From: CALDTK01 sp965215115
Lineage (GTDB): Bacteria > Bacteroidota > Bacteroidia > Chitinophagales > Saprospiraceae
Direction: 5' to 3'
NCBI GenBank assembly: GCA_965215115.1
Contig: OZ244050.1
Coordinates: 2,914,001 to 2,978,000 of the forward strand
DNA: 64,000 nt
The notes under the pieces were generated by a model. It was not told the origin of the DNA and did no database searches. It saw only the letters and a list, made by a program, of their open reading frames with translations. Shown here in pieces: positions 1 through 8,918 of the stretch. The position numbers were made by a program, and so were the translations under genes. The stretch's first letter is position 1. Every line of letters begins with the position of its first letter.

Positions 1-1
1 C

Positions 2-841
2 GACATGAAGGGCTACCTGGCGTGCGTGCTGGCGGCGGTGCCGACTTTCGTCAAAACGGACTTGACCAAGCCCATCTACCTGGCCTTCAGCTACGACGAG
101 GAGGTCGGGTGCGTCTCGGGCCAACGCCTCGCCGAGGCCATCCGCGACCACTACGCCGAGACGCCGACCTGGTGCATCGTCGGGGAGCCCAGCCACGTCG
201 AACCCGTCGTCGGGCACAAGGGCATCATGGTGTACGAGGTGACGGTCCGGGGCTCCGCCGGGCACTCGAGTCGGGTCCGCACCGAGGTGAGCGCCGTCCA
301 CGAGGCGAGTCGGATCGTGGGGTGGCTCGAGGGCAAGATGGACGCGCTCGTGGCGGCCGGGCACCTCGACGATCGCTTCGACCCGCCGCACACGAGTCTC
401 CACGTCGGGATGATCCGCGGGGGCACGGCCCACAACATCGTGGCCGACAGCTGCTGGTTTACGGTGGATATTCGCTGCCTGCCGAGCGATGACCTGGCGG
501 CGATAGAGGCCGACTTTAGGGCTTTCGCCAAAACGCAGGCTGCGCAGATGCAAACGCGTTTCGCGGGCGCGAGCATCACCATCGAGGAGTACCACCCGAA
601 CGTCCCGCCGCTCATCACCGAGGAGTCGAGCGAGGCGGTGGCGCGCATCCGCGAACTCACCGGCGTGCAAGGCCTGCGGACCGTCGCCTACGCTTCCGAG
701 GGCGGGCAGTTTAGCGCGGCCGGGTTCGAGACCGTGATCTGCGGCCCGGGCGACATCGCGCAGGCGCACCGCGCTGATGAGTTCGTCGAGATCGCGCAAC
801 TACACCGCGGCGTAGAGGTCCTGCTGAAGCTCGCGAAGTAG
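2..841 (+). CDS. argE: M20-family deacetylase, ArgE-like (5' end outside window)
   Basis: Probable acetylornithine deacetylase, which would remove the acetyl group from N-acetylornithine in arginine synthesis, in the cytoplasm. The reading frame is open at the window edge and begins with D-M-K-G, the metal-ligand motif that lies about 100 residues into M20 enzymes, so the first Met here is internal and the N-terminal third is missing. Further M20 marks are YDEEVG (catalytic Glu and metal ligand), GEPS followed by VVGHKG, and the dimerisation-domain stretch GSAGHSS. The ArgE subgroup is inferred from the GEPS..P.VGHKG pattern; another M20 amidohydrolase is possible. It carries one exact copy of the dispersed 15-bp word at 520-534, read as AFAKT. 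Confidence 0.8.
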   Translation, partial: DMKGYLACVLAAVPTFVKTDLTKPIYLAFSYDEEVGCVSGQRLAEAIRDHYAETPTWCIVGEPSHVEPVVGHKGIMVYEVTVRGSAGHSSRVRTEVSAVHEASRIVGWLEGKMDALVAAGHLDDRFDPPHTSLHVGMIRGGTAHNIVADSCWFTVDIRCLPSDDLAAIEADFRAFAKTQAAQMQTRFAGASITIEEYHPNVPPLITEESSEAVARIRELTGVQGLRTVAYASEGGQFSAAGFETVICGPGDIAQAHRADEFVEIAQLHRGVEVLLKLAK

Positions 842-857
842 TAGACATAAAAAAAAC

Positions 858-882
858 GGGCGCCCCACCTGGTGGGGCACCC
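858..882 (-). terminator. Intrinsic terminator, minus strand
   Basis: A 12-bp stem (GGGCGCCCCACC at 858-869 against GGTGGGGCACCC at 871-882, one mismatch) is preceded on the plus strand by eight A residues at 849-856. On the minus strand this reads as a hairpin followed by a T-run, a textbook intrinsic terminator. It sits just behind the CsbD-like fragment and faces the end of the argE-like gene. Confidence 0.85.
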
Positions 883-908
883 GCTTCTACTGGGGATATC
901 GATTGCCT

Positions 909-1085
909 TTAGAAGTTCTTGTCGAACCAGTCGACGACTTCCTCCTTTGTCTTGCCGATGGCCTTCTGAACGCGACCGAGAGACTCGTCCTCCTTGCCGT
1001 CTTCGTAGGCACTGGACTTGTTCGCGGTGGGGGTATTTCGGAGCGCAACGCCGGCATGCGACGCGCTGTTCGGAGTTGCGGAGGT
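909..1085 (-). pseudogene. CsbD-family C-terminal fragment
   Basis: The minus strand encodes 58 codons ending at TAA 911-909. The last 34 residues contain YEDGKEDESLGR and then IGKTKEEV, which match the C-terminal half of CsbD-like stress proteins (pattern Y.EGKEDELLGR..K.GKT..E). The N-terminal half (KG.WNQ.KGK..) is not found in any nearby frame. The frame opens behind a TAG at 1088-1086 and contains no ATG, GTG or TTG. It is followed by a strong terminator on the same strand, so a functional gene once ended here. A decayed or truncated CsbD gene is most likely; a non-standard start is the alternative. Confidence 0.55.
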
Positions 1086-1177
1086 CTAACGGCAAATACG
1101 CCGGGGAGTATTTGCGGCGGCATTGCCTCCCCGCGCGCTCCCGCGCGGCAAACGGTATGTTGTGCTTCCTTAGCTGT

Positions 1178-2332
1178 ATGAAGCGATACCTCCCTTACCT
1201 CGTGCTGGTGATCTCCACTGCGGCGGCCGGGGCATGCGGGTACGATGCACCCGCCACGGCAACAGCGACCTTGTCGACTGCGGCCGTTGACTCCAGTACC
1301 GCCGGACAGGAGCAGGCGATCTTCGCGTTCCCCCCGCCGCTCGATCGCCTCGTCGAGATCACGGGTCGCGACGCTGGCGAGCCTTACCGGTTCCAGTTAT
1401 ATCGCAGCGAGAACACGCAGGACATCGGCGGTACGCTGCGCGGCTACCTGCGGGGCTACGGCTACCTGCACGAGGAGGTCCAGTTCGAGAACCGGGGCGG
1501 GGACGAGGTCTTCGACGGGGCCGTGGTCACGAAAGACCTTCGCGAGATCGACTTCGCCTTCGCGCCGCGGCGCGGGAGTTCGCCGCCGCCGCAGCGCGGG
1601 GTCGCGGTCACGGTCGGCGGCCGCGCTAGCGAAGCTACCTACCGGTACCTCCCGGCGGCGTACGCTTCGGTGGATGGCTTCGTGATGTATTACGACACGC
1701 TCGAGCACGAGGTGGGCGGTGACTTCACGCGCGTCCTCGTGCACCTCACCGGCGAGGGAGATGCGAACCGGAGGATCAACGACGCCCTCTGGCGCGACTA
1801 CGACCAGCAGCGCGCGCGCCCCGATAATCTCACGCAACTCAAGCGGACGCTCGACGCGGATATCGCGACCAAGCACGAGGAGAACGTCGCTCGCCAACTA
1901 GCCCGTAGCTCGAACGTCGGCGACGGGAGCCTCTACTACGACGCCGCGGAACTCTATCTGCAGACCGTCCACTACCTCGACGACACCTTGCTCAGCGTCG
2001 GGGTCGAGCGCATCCTCAGCGACGAGGAGCCACCGCGCAGCGAGCTGCGGCTGATGAGCTTCGACCGGCGGACGGGGGAGCGGCTCGGACTCCCACTCGC
2101 GAGCCTCGGGGAAGCCCGTCTGGGGAGACTCCGCGCCGAACTCGCGCGTATGGTTCGACGCGAGTCGCAGCGCTTCGGGGTGGGGGGCCAAACCGCTGAC
2201 CCGAGTACCCTCCCGCTCGACGGGGCAGCCCGCGTGCCGGGGGCGTGGGTGTTCGTCATCGGGTCGGCACTGTTGGGACAACCCGCCGGAGGGTATTTTG
2301 TGATCCCGGTAGCGGACGAGGACTGGCGATAG
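1178..2332 (+). CDS. Putative lipoprotein of unknown function
   Basis: Not recognised. The frame gives 384 residues from ATG 1178; an in-frame ATG at 1157 would add seven. The N-terminus MKRYLPYLVLVISTAAAG-AC looks like a lipoprotein signal with Cys just after a short hydrophobic run. The mature part begins with an Ala/Thr-rich linker, then a mixed region with LRGYLRGYGYLHEE and a charged middle section rich in Arg, Glu and Asp. A late hydrophobic strand (VPGAWVFVIGSALLG) lies near the C-terminus. No catalytic motif stands out. It is flanked by a minus-strand carboxylesterase, so it is probably transcribed alone. Confidence 0.6.
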   Translation: MKRYLPYLVLVISTAAAGACGYDAPATATATLSTAAVDSSTAGQEQAIFAFPPPLDRLVEITGRDAGEPYRFQLYRSENTQDIGGTLRGYLRGYGYLHEEVQFENRGGDEVFDGAVVTKDLREIDFAFAPRRGSSPPPQRGVAVTVGGRASEATYRYLPAAYASVDGFVMYYDTLEHEVGGDFTRVLVHLTGEGDANRRINDALWRDYDQQRARPDNLTQLKRTLDADIATKHEENVARQLARSSNVGDGSLYYDAAELYLQTVHYLDDTLLSVGVERILSDEEPPRSELRLMSFDRRTGERLGLPLASLGEARLGRLRAELARMVRRESQRFGVGGQTADPSTLPLDGAARVPGAWVFVIGSALLGQPAGGYFVIPVADEDWR

Positions 2333-2404
2333 GCGCTGACCTCCTCACGATGTTCGCCGGGGTTGCGGCTCGGGCTTCACGATTCGTGATCCACGGCTGG
2401 GGGC

Positions 2405-4006
2405 TCAGTCGCGCTGCGTAAGCGTCCGCAAGGTTCGCCAGCGCGCATCATTTACGGTCTTGACGCGGGCGCCGTCTTCGAAGTACAGCACGCGCTGGGC
2501 CTCGGTGCCCTCGACCGCGGGCCAGACCGGCAGCCCTTTCGGCGTGCCGCCCGGCCCGTTTGGGTTGCCCGACTTGACGAAGTTGGCGATGTAGTGGAGC
2601 ATGGCCCGTTCGGTGGCGACGTCGCCGCGGCCGTAGGGCTTGTCGTCGTGGACGGCGAGGTTGCCCATGGCGTAGGGGATGTCCGAGGCGTGGCTCGCGC
2701 CACCGGGTTTGCCGGGGCTCGGTTGGGCGAAGACGTAGCGGTAGACAGGCTCGGCGGTGACCTCGCGGTGGAGGGTCGACCAGAGCCAGGTCCCCATGAC
2801 GATAAACTGGTCCGCGTCGAAGTCGGCGGCCGCCTGCTGGGCTTTCGCCGGGGTGTCGTGGGGGTAGATGGCGAGTACTTCGGGAGCCTTATCGGCAAAA
2901 CGCTCGGTGACGGTTTTGGCGAAAGCCGCACTCGGGTCGAGGTCCTTGCGGACCCAGTCGCCGTTGCCGCCCTCGGCGGAGGTCCAGCCGACGAGTAGGG
3001 GCACCTTCGCGACCGCGCCCGCGGCGTAGCTGTCCTCGAGGGCGGTGGTCTTGAAGTAGCCGTCCGCAAAGAGCCTGGGGAGCGTGGGCCGCGTGCGTCG
3101 GTAGCGCGCGTACAGCGTATCGGCCGGGATGGCGCGCAGGGCCGCGAGGCTCACGTCCGGCGTACCGTCGGCCACCGGGTCCGCCACGGCCCGTGCGGCG
3201 GCGAGCCCCTGCGCGAAGGCCTCCTCGGGCGTGGTCATCTCCCTGAACGGGTTGGTCGCGCCGCCGCTCTGCCCGATGGCCCCGGCGAAGAGGTTGCGCG
3301 AAAGCGGACTCGCGCAGTGCGCGCTCACCGACCAGCTCCCGGCCGACTCCCCGCCGATGGTCACGCGCGCCGGGTCGCCCCCGAAGCCGCGGATGTTGTC
3401 GCGCACCCACGCCAGGGCGGCGGCCTGGTCGAGCATGCCGTAGTTGCCCGAGGCCCCGTGCGGTGACTCGGCGGCCAACTCCGGCAGTGCCAGGAAGCCG
3501 AACACGTTGAGGCGGTAGTTGACCGTCACCACGACGATGCCCTCGCGCGCCAGGGCCGCCCCGTCGTAGCGCGTCTCGTCGGCCGCGCCCGCGACGAAGC
3601 CACCGCCGAAGAAGTACACCAACACCGGCCGCGGCCGCGGCGCCCGCGCGGAGTCCGGCGACCAGACATTGAGGTAGAGGCAGTCCTCCGAGAAGCCCGG
3701 CGAGCGGTACTTCATGTCGCCGAACACGTTGTGCGACATCGGCGAAGACGCGAAGGCCTTCGCGTCGCGCGGGGCCGACCACGGCTGTACGGGCTGTGGT
3801 TCACGCCACCGCAGGTCCCCGACCGGGGGCGCGGCAAAGGGCACGCCGAGGTGCTTGATGACGCCGCTGTCGCGAAAACCGACGATCTCCCCGCCGGTGA
3901 CGCGGACGCGGAGTGGGTCGGTGGCCACCGAGCCGGGCAGGCGGCTGCAGGCGTAGAGCAGGGCGAGGGCCGCGCCGCAGAGTAAGCTGAGGGGGAGGGT
4001 GCGCAT
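2405..4006 (-). CDS. Type-B carboxylesterase lipoprotein
   Basis: Alpha/beta-hydrolase of the carboxylesterase/para-nitrobenzyl esterase family, expected to cleave carboxylic esters outside the cytoplasm. The 533-residue product starts with a lipoprotein signal ending ALLYAC. Family landmarks in order are EDCLYLNVW, the oxyanion-hole loop FFGGGFVAG, the nucleophile elbow GGESAGS, and a C-terminal HASDIPY with the likely catalytic His. ATG at 4006 is preferred over the upstream 4060 because it leads straight into the signal peptide and has TACTTTG six bases ahead. An exact dispersed word at 2913-2927 encodes AFAKT. The substrate is unknown. Confidence 0.85.
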   Translation of the reverse strand: MRTLPLSLLCGAALALLYACSRLPGSVATDPLRVRVTGGEIVGFRDSGVIKHLGVPFAAPPVGDLRWREPQPVQPWSAPRDAKAFASSPMSHNVFGDMKYRSPGFSEDCLYLNVWSPDSARAPRPRPVLVYFFGGGFVAGAADETRYDGAALAREGIVVVTVNYRLNVFGFLALPELAAESPHGASGNYGMLDQAAALAWVRDNIRGFGGDPARVTIGGESAGSWSVSAHCASPLSRNLFAGAIGQSGGATNPFREMTTPEEAFAQGLAAARAVADPVADGTPDVSLAALRAIPADTLYARYRRTRPTLPRLFADGYFKTTALEDSYAAGAVAKVPLLVGWTSAEGGNGDWVRKDLDPSAAFAKTVTERFADKAPEVLAIYPHDTPAKAQQAAADFDADQFIVMGTWLWSTLHREVTAEPVYRYVFAQPSPGKPGGASHASDIPYAMGNLAVHDDKPYGRGDVATERAMLHYIANFVKSGNPNGPGGTPKGLPVWPAVEGTEAQRVLYFEDGARVKTVNDARWRTLRTLTQRD

Positions 4007-4012
4007 GGAGGG

Positions 4013-4019
4013 CAAAGTA
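4013..4019 (-). promoter_or_regulatory. Promoter -7-like word TACTTTG
   Basis: On the minus strand TACTTTG ends six bases before the carboxylesterase ATG at 4006. It resembles the Bacteroidota -7 element (TAnnTTTG) with one base fewer, as also seen at 31832, 38409 and 63516. Transcription would begin at or next to the ATG. Confidence 0.45.
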
Positions 4020-4075
4020 CTTCGCCTCGTTATGATGGGTGGATGTGCCCTTCCACCCATCCAAAGCCGGAAACC

Positions 4076-6052
4076 TTACCGCGGAAACACCAACCCCGTC
4101 TCCTCCTCGGCGGTCAGCTCCGGCAACGACAGGGTCGAGGCCGCCTCCATCAAACGAATGGCCTCCGCCCGGTAGCCCTTGTCGTCCCTTCCGCGGGCGC
4201 CCTCGGCCAACTTCAGTAGCTCGTCGTAGCCGAACCGCTCGTCGATCAACTCGCTCTCGCGGAGCATCAGGCTCCACGCCGCCACACTCGCCGCCCACGT
4301 GAAGTCCTGCGAAGGGTTCGCACTCGGGTCTGCGGCCACGCTCACTTCTATTTTCTCCTTGCTGACCTTGGCGTCCGGGGCCTTGTACTTCATGCGCACC
4401 GTGGCGAGCTCGCCGTTGGCCGCAGCCCTTGCGTCGGATCGCTGGTCGTTTGACTGGTACTTCAGGTCCTCGACCTTCGGGAGGTAGGCGCTCTCGGTGC
4501 CGGCGGGGATGATCTCGTAGAGGGCCGTGACGCGGTGGCCGGAGCCTACGTCGCCGGCGTCCTTCTTGTCGTCGTGGAAGTCCTCGGCGTCGAGGAGGCG
4601 GCTCTCGTAGCCGATGAGGCGGTAGGCGCCCACGTAGGCGGGGTTGAACTCGACCTGGAGTTTGACGTCCTTGGCGACGGTAAACAGCGTGCCGCCGAAC
4701 TCCGTCACGAGCACCTTCTGGGCCTCGAGCAGGTTGTCGATGTAGGCCGCGTTGCCGTTGCCCTTCTCGGCGAGGACCTGCATCCGATCGTCTTGGTAGT
4801 TGCCCTGCCCGAAACCGAGGACGCTGAGCGCCACGCCGGACTCGCGTTTCTCGGCGACGAGGTCCTCGAGGCGCTGCGTGCTCGTCGTCCCGACGTTGAA
4901 GTCGCCGTCGGTGGCGAGGATGATGCGGTTGTTGCCGCCCTCGATGAAGCTGCGCTCGGCGAGTCGGTAGGCGAGCAGGATGCCGGCGCCGCCCGCGGTG
5001 CTGCCGCCGGCGCTGAGGCCCTCGAGCGCCGCCAGGATGCTGTCGCGCCGGTGGCCGGCGGTAGGTTCGAGCACGGTGCCCGCGGCCCCGGCGTAAACGA
5101 CGATGCTTACCCTGTCGACGGGTCGCAGGCGGTCGACGAGGAGCTTGAAGGACTGCTTGAGGAGCGGCAGCTTATCGGCGTCCTGCATACTACCGGACAC
5201 GTCGATGAGGAAGACGAGGTTGGAGGCCGGTAGGTTGGCCGTGGGCACCTCGCGGGCCTGCACGCCGACGCGCAGGAGTTGGTGCGCGGGGTTCCACGGG
5301 CAGGCGGCGAGTTCGTTGCTGAACGCGACCGGGTCGGCGCCGGTCGGCTGCGGGTAGTCGTACGTGAAGTAGTTGACCATCTCCTCGGTGCGCACGGCGT
5401 CCGGGGGCACGGGCTGGCCCTGGTTGATGAAGCGGCGCACGTTGGCGTAGGCCGCCACGTCGACGTCGGCGCCGAAGGTCGAGAGCGGGGCGTTTTGCGG
5501 AAGCGTGAAAGCGTTCTCGGAGTGGCGTCGGTAGCCTTCGCCGCGGGCGTCGAGCGGGGGTTCGGAGTAGCGTTTGCGGTTGGCCCGGGCGGCGATGCCC
5601 GGGGTGGCGACCCTCATCAGGTCCGCGCTCGAGATGCTGGCGGGATCAGATTGATCGTAGTGTTTCGGAAAATGTCTACCGGTGACGACAACCTCCTGAA
5701 GCTCGATGCCCGGCGAGAGGGCTAGGTCTAACTTCGTGGCCTTCCCGGCGAGGATGGCTACCTCCTGGCGCCAGGGCTGCATCCCGGTTGAGGAGACGTG
5801 TACTGCGTAGGGACCGGCGGTGAGCTCGAGTGCGTACCGACCGTCGATGTCGGTGACGCTGCCGGTGATTCGACCCAAGCTATCCGTGGTTACGACGTTG
5901 GCGCCGATGACTACGTCGCCGCCATCGTCGACGATGGTGCCGTACAGACCGGTCGTGGGGCGGGGCGTGTGCGTGGGTTGGGCGAAGAGGGCCGTGGCGG
6001 CTGTCGCCAAAACCAGCAGGAGGGTAGCGCCGAGGCGTTTGATCGAGTGCAT
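4076..6052 (-). CDS. VWA-domain (YfbK-like) protein with CarboxypepD_reg domain
   Basis: Secreted or envelope von Willebrand factor A protein of 658 residues. Order: signal peptide (about 1-25), a carboxypeptidase-regulatory-like beta-sandwich (about 33-122, ending LQEVVVTG as in TonB-linked proteins), the N-terminal YfbK-type segment (about 180-270, ENAFTLPQNAPLSTFG), a VWA domain with an intact MIDAS motif DVSGSM and TDGDFNVG, and a C-terminal DUF3520-type region. The MIDAS implies metal-dependent ligand binding; the partner is unknown. Similar proteins are common in Bacteroidota and often annotated as Ca-activated chloride-channel-like, a name not supported by mechanism. A dispersed-word variant at 5999-6013 falls in the signal peptide. 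Confidence 0.85.
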   Translation of the reverse strand: MHSIKRLGATLLLVLATAATALFAQPTHTPRPTTGLYGTIVDDGGDVVIGANVVTTDSLGRITGSVTDIDGRYALELTAGPYAVHVSSTGMQPWRQEVAILAGKATKLDLALSPGIELQEVVVTGRHFPKHYDQSDPASISSADLMRVATPGIAARANRKRYSEPPLDARGEGYRRHSENAFTLPQNAPLSTFGADVDVAAYANVRRFINQGQPVPPDAVRTEEMVNYFTYDYPQPTGADPVAFSNELAACPWNPAHQLLRVGVQAREVPTANLPASNLVFLIDVSGSMQDADKLPLLKQSFKLLVDRLRPVDRVSIVVYAGAAGTVLEPTAGHRRDSILAALEGLSAGGSTAGGAGILLAYRLAERSFIEGGNNRIILATDGDFNVGTTSTQRLEDLVAEKRESGVALSVLGFGQGNYQDDRMQVLAEKGNGNAAYIDNLLEAQKVLVTEFGGTLFTVAKDVKLQVEFNPAYVGAYRLIGYESRLLDAEDFHDDKKDAGDVGSGHRVTALYEIIPAGTESAYLPKVEDLKYQSNDQRSDARAAANGELATVRMKYKAPDAKVSKEKIEVSVAADPSANPSQDFTWAASVAAWSLMLRESELIDERFGYDELLKLAEGARGRDDKGYRAEAIRLMEAASTLSLPELTAEEETGLVFPR

Positions 6053-6164
6053 AGGGAGTCGTTTAGACTTCTGTGATGCACGTTTTCACGAAAGTGCATA
6101 AGCCCCAACCAATCAACCCCCGAAATAGACCATCAAACCTCCCAGTAGTCAAGCAACCGCCCCC

Positions 6165-7523
6165 TCAACCCACCACCGCCTCCCCGGGCTTGCGTAGCGC
6201 GTGCTTCACCGAACTGCTCGTGCCCACGCCCTCGGGCCTGAACGTGCGGATGATGAGGCGCATCGGCGAGTCGTACGTGAGGTAGTTGATCGTCCAGTCC
6301 GTCATCGCGGCGAACTTGTTGCGGAACCCGACCAGCAGCATCACGTGCACCAGCATCCACGTCACCCACGCGAAGAAGCCGGCGAACTTGTAATTCGGCA
6401 GGTCGACCACGGCGCGGTTGCGGCCGATCGTGGCCATCGTGCCCTTGTCGTTGTACTCGAAGGCCTCGAGGGCGCCGCCGCCGAGGATGGCCCTGAAGTT
6501 TTTGGCCAGGAGCTCACCCTGCTGCTGGGCCACGGGCGCGAGCATCGGGTGGCCGCGCTCCAGGTCCGCGGTCACCATCTCGGCCACGTCGCCGATGGCG
6601 TAGACGCGATCGACGCCGACCACCTTGTTGTAGACATCGACGCGGACGCGGCCGTTGGGGACGCTCTCCGCCGGCAGACCCTCGGGGACATTGGCCTTCA
6701 CGCCCGCGGTCCAGATCATCGTGTCGGTCCGCATCTCGAAGCCCTCTTTCGTACGCAAAGTGTCGCCGTCGTACTCGGTGACGCGGTCGTTGAGCCTGAC
6801 CTCGACCCCGAGTTCGGTGACGTACTCGAGGGCCTTGCGGGACGCGTGGTCGCTCATGCCGGCGAGCAGCTGCGGGCCGGACTGGAACAGCACGATCCGC
6901 ATGGCCTTCAGGTCGAGCTCGGGGTAGTCGAGCGGGAGGATGTACTTGCGCATCTCGCCGAGGGCCCCGGCGAGCTCCATACCGGTGGGCCCGCCGCCGA
7001 CGATGGCGATGTTGGTGAGCTCCTCGAAGTACTCCGGGTTGCGCTCGGCGACGGCCTTCTCGAAGTTCTGCAGCACGTAACTACGCAGGTTGAGCGCGTC
7101 GGGCACGGTCTTGAGCGTGATCAGCTTGTCTTTGACCGGCTCGAAGTTGTAGTAGTTGGTCGTGCTCCCGGTGGCGAGCACGAGGTAGTCGTAGTGGATG
7201 TCGTGGAGGGTGGTCTCGAGCACCCGGGCCGCCGGGTCGATCCGCAGCACCTCCGCGAGCCGCACGGCGACCTTGCGGCCCTTGCGGAACACCTTGCGCA
7301 AGGGGTACGCGATCGAGTCCGCCTCGAGCCCCCCCGTCGCCACCTGGTACAGCAGCGGCTGGAAGGTGTGGTAGTTGTGCTGGTCGACGAGCGTCACGTG
7401 GGCGTCCAGCTTCCCGAGTCTCTTGACGAGCTCCAACCCGCCGAAGCCACCCCCGACGACGACGATGTGTGGGCGCGTGTCGGTAGGGGTTTTGCCGGAA
7501 GGTGCGGTCGTGATGGTCGCCAT
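6165..7523 (-). CDS. ndh: Type II NADH dehydrogenase (NDH-2)
   Basis: Single-subunit, non-proton-pumping NADH:quinone oxidoreductase that feeds electrons into the respiratory chain. The protein has the FAD-binding VVGGGFGGLE near the N-terminus, the second dinucleotide fold IVGGGPTGMELAGAL for NADH, and the late FAD motif YAIGDVAEM. A hydrophobic C-terminal segment (FAGFFAWVTWMLVHVMLL) should anchor it to the membrane, as in bacterial NDH-2. The 452-residue form from ATG 7523 is chosen; ATG 7550 adds nine residues of no recognisable role. Sequences from the stop at 6165 to the VWA gene start contain nothing notable. Confidence 0.9.
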   Translation of the reverse strand: MATITTAPSGKTPTDTRPHIVVVGGGFGGLELVKRLGKLDAHVTLVDQHNYHTFQPLLYQVATGGLEADSIAYPLRKVFRKGRKVAVRLAEVLRIDPAARVLETTLHDIHYDYLVLATGSTTNYYNFEPVKDKLITLKTVPDALNLRSYVLQNFEKAVAERNPEYFEELTNIAIVGGGPTGMELAGALGEMRKYILPLDYPELDLKAMRIVLFQSGPQLLAGMSDHASRKALEYVTELGVEVRLNDRVTEYDGDTLRTKEGFEMRTDTMIWTAGVKANVPEGLPAESVPNGRVRVDVYNKVVGVDRVYAIGDVAEMVTADLERGHPMLAPVAQQQGELLAKNFRAILGGGALEAFEYNDKGTMATIGRNRAVVDLPNYKFAGFFAWVTWMLVHVMLLVGFRNKFAAMTDWTINYLTYDSPMRLIIRTFRPEGVGTSSSVKHALRKPGEAVVG

Positions 7524-7618
7524 GTTGCTTGGGGGTATTGCCTTCGGCAACGCCAGGCGGGCGCCGGTGTTCCTTTTTGCCCGTCTGTACGGTCACAGTT
7601 GGTGGCGCCCCTACGGAA

Positions 7619-7650
7619 GAGCCCGCGCCACCTTGCGGTGACGCGGGCTC
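7619..7650. terminator. GC-rich hairpin, possible terminator
   Basis: GAGCCCGCG-CACC pairs with GGTG-CGCGGGCTC around a TTGC loop, giving a long stem. It lies behind the DUF2911 gene (minus strand) and ahead of ndh. There is no T-run on either side, so a classical intrinsic terminator is not certain. Confidence 0.5.
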
Positions 7651-7659
7651 TCAAGGAGT

Positions 7660-7760
7660 TGGAAAGTTGGAGAATGGAAAGTGGAAAGTCCCCTTGCGGG
7701 CGGGCGCCGCGACGGGCCAACTTTACACTTTCCACTATCCACTCTCACACTTTCCGATTT
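7660..7760. repeat. Imperfect inverted repeat built from GGAAAGTGG words
   Basis: The left part (7660-7690) contains GGAAAGTTGG and GGAAAGTGGAAAGT; the right part (7719-7758) contains ACTTTCC words that are its reverse complement with mismatches. The gap between holds CCCTTGCGGGCGGGC. The word TGGAAAGTGGAAAGTTGG recurs behind obgE at about 31027-31044, so this is a small dispersed intergenic repeat. Confidence 0.55.
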
Positions 7761-8618
7761 TTACGCGCCCCACTCCTTGAGGCTGGCTTCGTTCATGCGG
7801 ACGTAGTCCATGTTGCCGGCGGCCTTGGCGAGTTCCATCGACCGCTTCGCCGACGAGATGGCTTCCTTCTTCATCCCGAGCTCGGCCTCGATGAGGGCCT
7901 GGCGGCGGACCATCCAGAAGGCGGGATTCGCGTTCATGGTGTTGGCCTGCTTGATCCACTCGTAGGCCTTCTTCATGTCCTTGCCGGCGTCGGCGTAGTA
8001 GCTCGCGGCGGCGAAGTAGTCGTTGGCGCTCGGGCCGGCCATGACGCGCTCGATCGAGGCCATGGTCTCCTTGTCGGTCCCGACCGTGAACGGGATCGCG
8101 ACCATGGTCTTGTCCCACCCGAGGTACATCGTGGCGCCGGCGGCGGTGATCTCGTCGAAGAGGATCGTGAAGTTCTCCATCGTCTCGGAGATATTCATCG
8201 ACTTCGCCATCACCTTGGCGACCACCTTGGCGTCGTCCCACTCGCGCGGCATGCCGGAGTTGTTGGCGTCGGCGTAGAAGTACACCTCCCAGTCCCCGGC
8301 CATCGGCTTGGTGTAGAGGGCGTAGGTGCCGGCCTTCAGCTCGGTGTTGCCCACCGTCACGGGCTTCGAGAAGGTGACGGCGGTGTTCTTGTTGGCGCCG
8401 GTGCGCCAGCGCTCGCCGTAGGGCACGAGGCCGTCCTTGGCGAAGATGGTGCGGCCCTTCATCGCGGGGCGGGAGTACTCGACGGTGACGTCGGTGAGGC
8501 CGACGGTCTGCATGACCTTCGCGGCCGGGCTCGGGGCCGGGGTCATGATCTGCGCGTGGAGCGTGCCGATGGCGAGCAGCGTGACCGCGAGTATCTGGAG
8601 GGCTATTGCTTTGAACAT
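7761..8618 (-). CDS. DUF2911 family secreted protein
   Basis: 285 residues with a signal peptide ending LHAQ. The conserved DUF2911 core is visible early in the mature chain: VEYSRPAMKGR, then LVPYGERWRTGAN, then LKAGTYALYTKP. The C-terminal third is helical and Ala-rich and could form TPR-like helices. DUF2911 proteins are frequent in Bacteroidota and have no established biochemical role. TATCTTCG about 30 bases upstream on the minus strand is a plausible promoter word. No dispersed 15-bp word was found in this gene. Confidence 0.85.
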   Translation of the reverse strand: MFKAIALQILAVTLLAIGTLHAQIMTPAPSPAAKVMQTVGLTDVTVEYSRPAMKGRTIFAKDGLVPYGERWRTGANKNTAVTFSKPVTVGNTELKAGTYALYTKPMAGDWEVYFYADANNSGMPREWDDAKVVAKVMAKSMNISETMENFTILFDEITAAGATMYLGWDKTMVAIPFTVGTDKETMASIERVMAGPSANDYFAAASYYADAGKDMKKAYEWIKQANTMNANPAFWMVRRQALIEAELGMKKEAISSAKRSMELAKAAGNMDYVRMNEASLKEWGA

Positions 8619-8662
8619 GGGGGGTAGTGGTTGATTTGCGGCCGCGAAGATAAGAGGGTTTG

Positions 8663-8907
8663 TGGGCGCTCGCTGCGCTTGCTAGATAGGCGCACTTCGT
8701 GCTAGTTGGGCGCACTTCGTGCTAGTTGGGCGCACTTCGTGCTAGTTGGGCGCACTTCGTGCTGGGCGCACTTCGTGCTAGTTGGGCGCACTTCGTGCTA
8801 GTTGGGCGCTCGCTGCGCTTGCTAGATGGGCGGCTGCGCCTAAATGAGCCGTGCGAGCGTCCCATACGGCCCATCTAGCCCCGCGCCCATCTAGCCCCGC
8901 GCCCATT
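8663..8907. repeat. Hairpin repeat array, TAGATGGGCG family (copy 1)
   Basis: Six copies of a 20-bp unit, GGGCGCACTTCGTGCTAGTT, lie at about 8689-8800 (one shortened). Each contains the mini-hairpin GCAC-TTC-GTGC. The units are flanked by TAGATGGGCG words on the left and CGCCCATCTA words on the right (about 8870-8907), so the array is arranged head to head. Related arrays lie at 45.5 kb and 60.2 kb. The array fills the gap between the GH3 gene end and the DUF2911 gene start. Confidence 0.8.
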
Positions 8908-8918
8908 CAAACCGCAGC

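Noticed and set aside
520..534. The 15-bp word as a transcription terminator
   Set aside because: Core palindrome is only ten bases with no loop or T-run, and most copies are inside genes.
872..1177. Upstream extension of the unknown lipoprotein gene to 872
   Set aside because: It would run antisense through the CsbD fragment and hide the signal peptide.
6201..8627. 808-codon open frame on the plus strand
   Set aside because: Antisense shadow of the NDH-2 and DUF2911 genes in GC-rich DNA; His/Val/Gly-biased and without domain marks.
8663..8830. CRISPR-like array at 8.7 kb and 33.0 kb
   Set aside because: Repeats are contiguous or separated by the same short spacer, the right half is inverted, and there are no unique spacers or cas genes.
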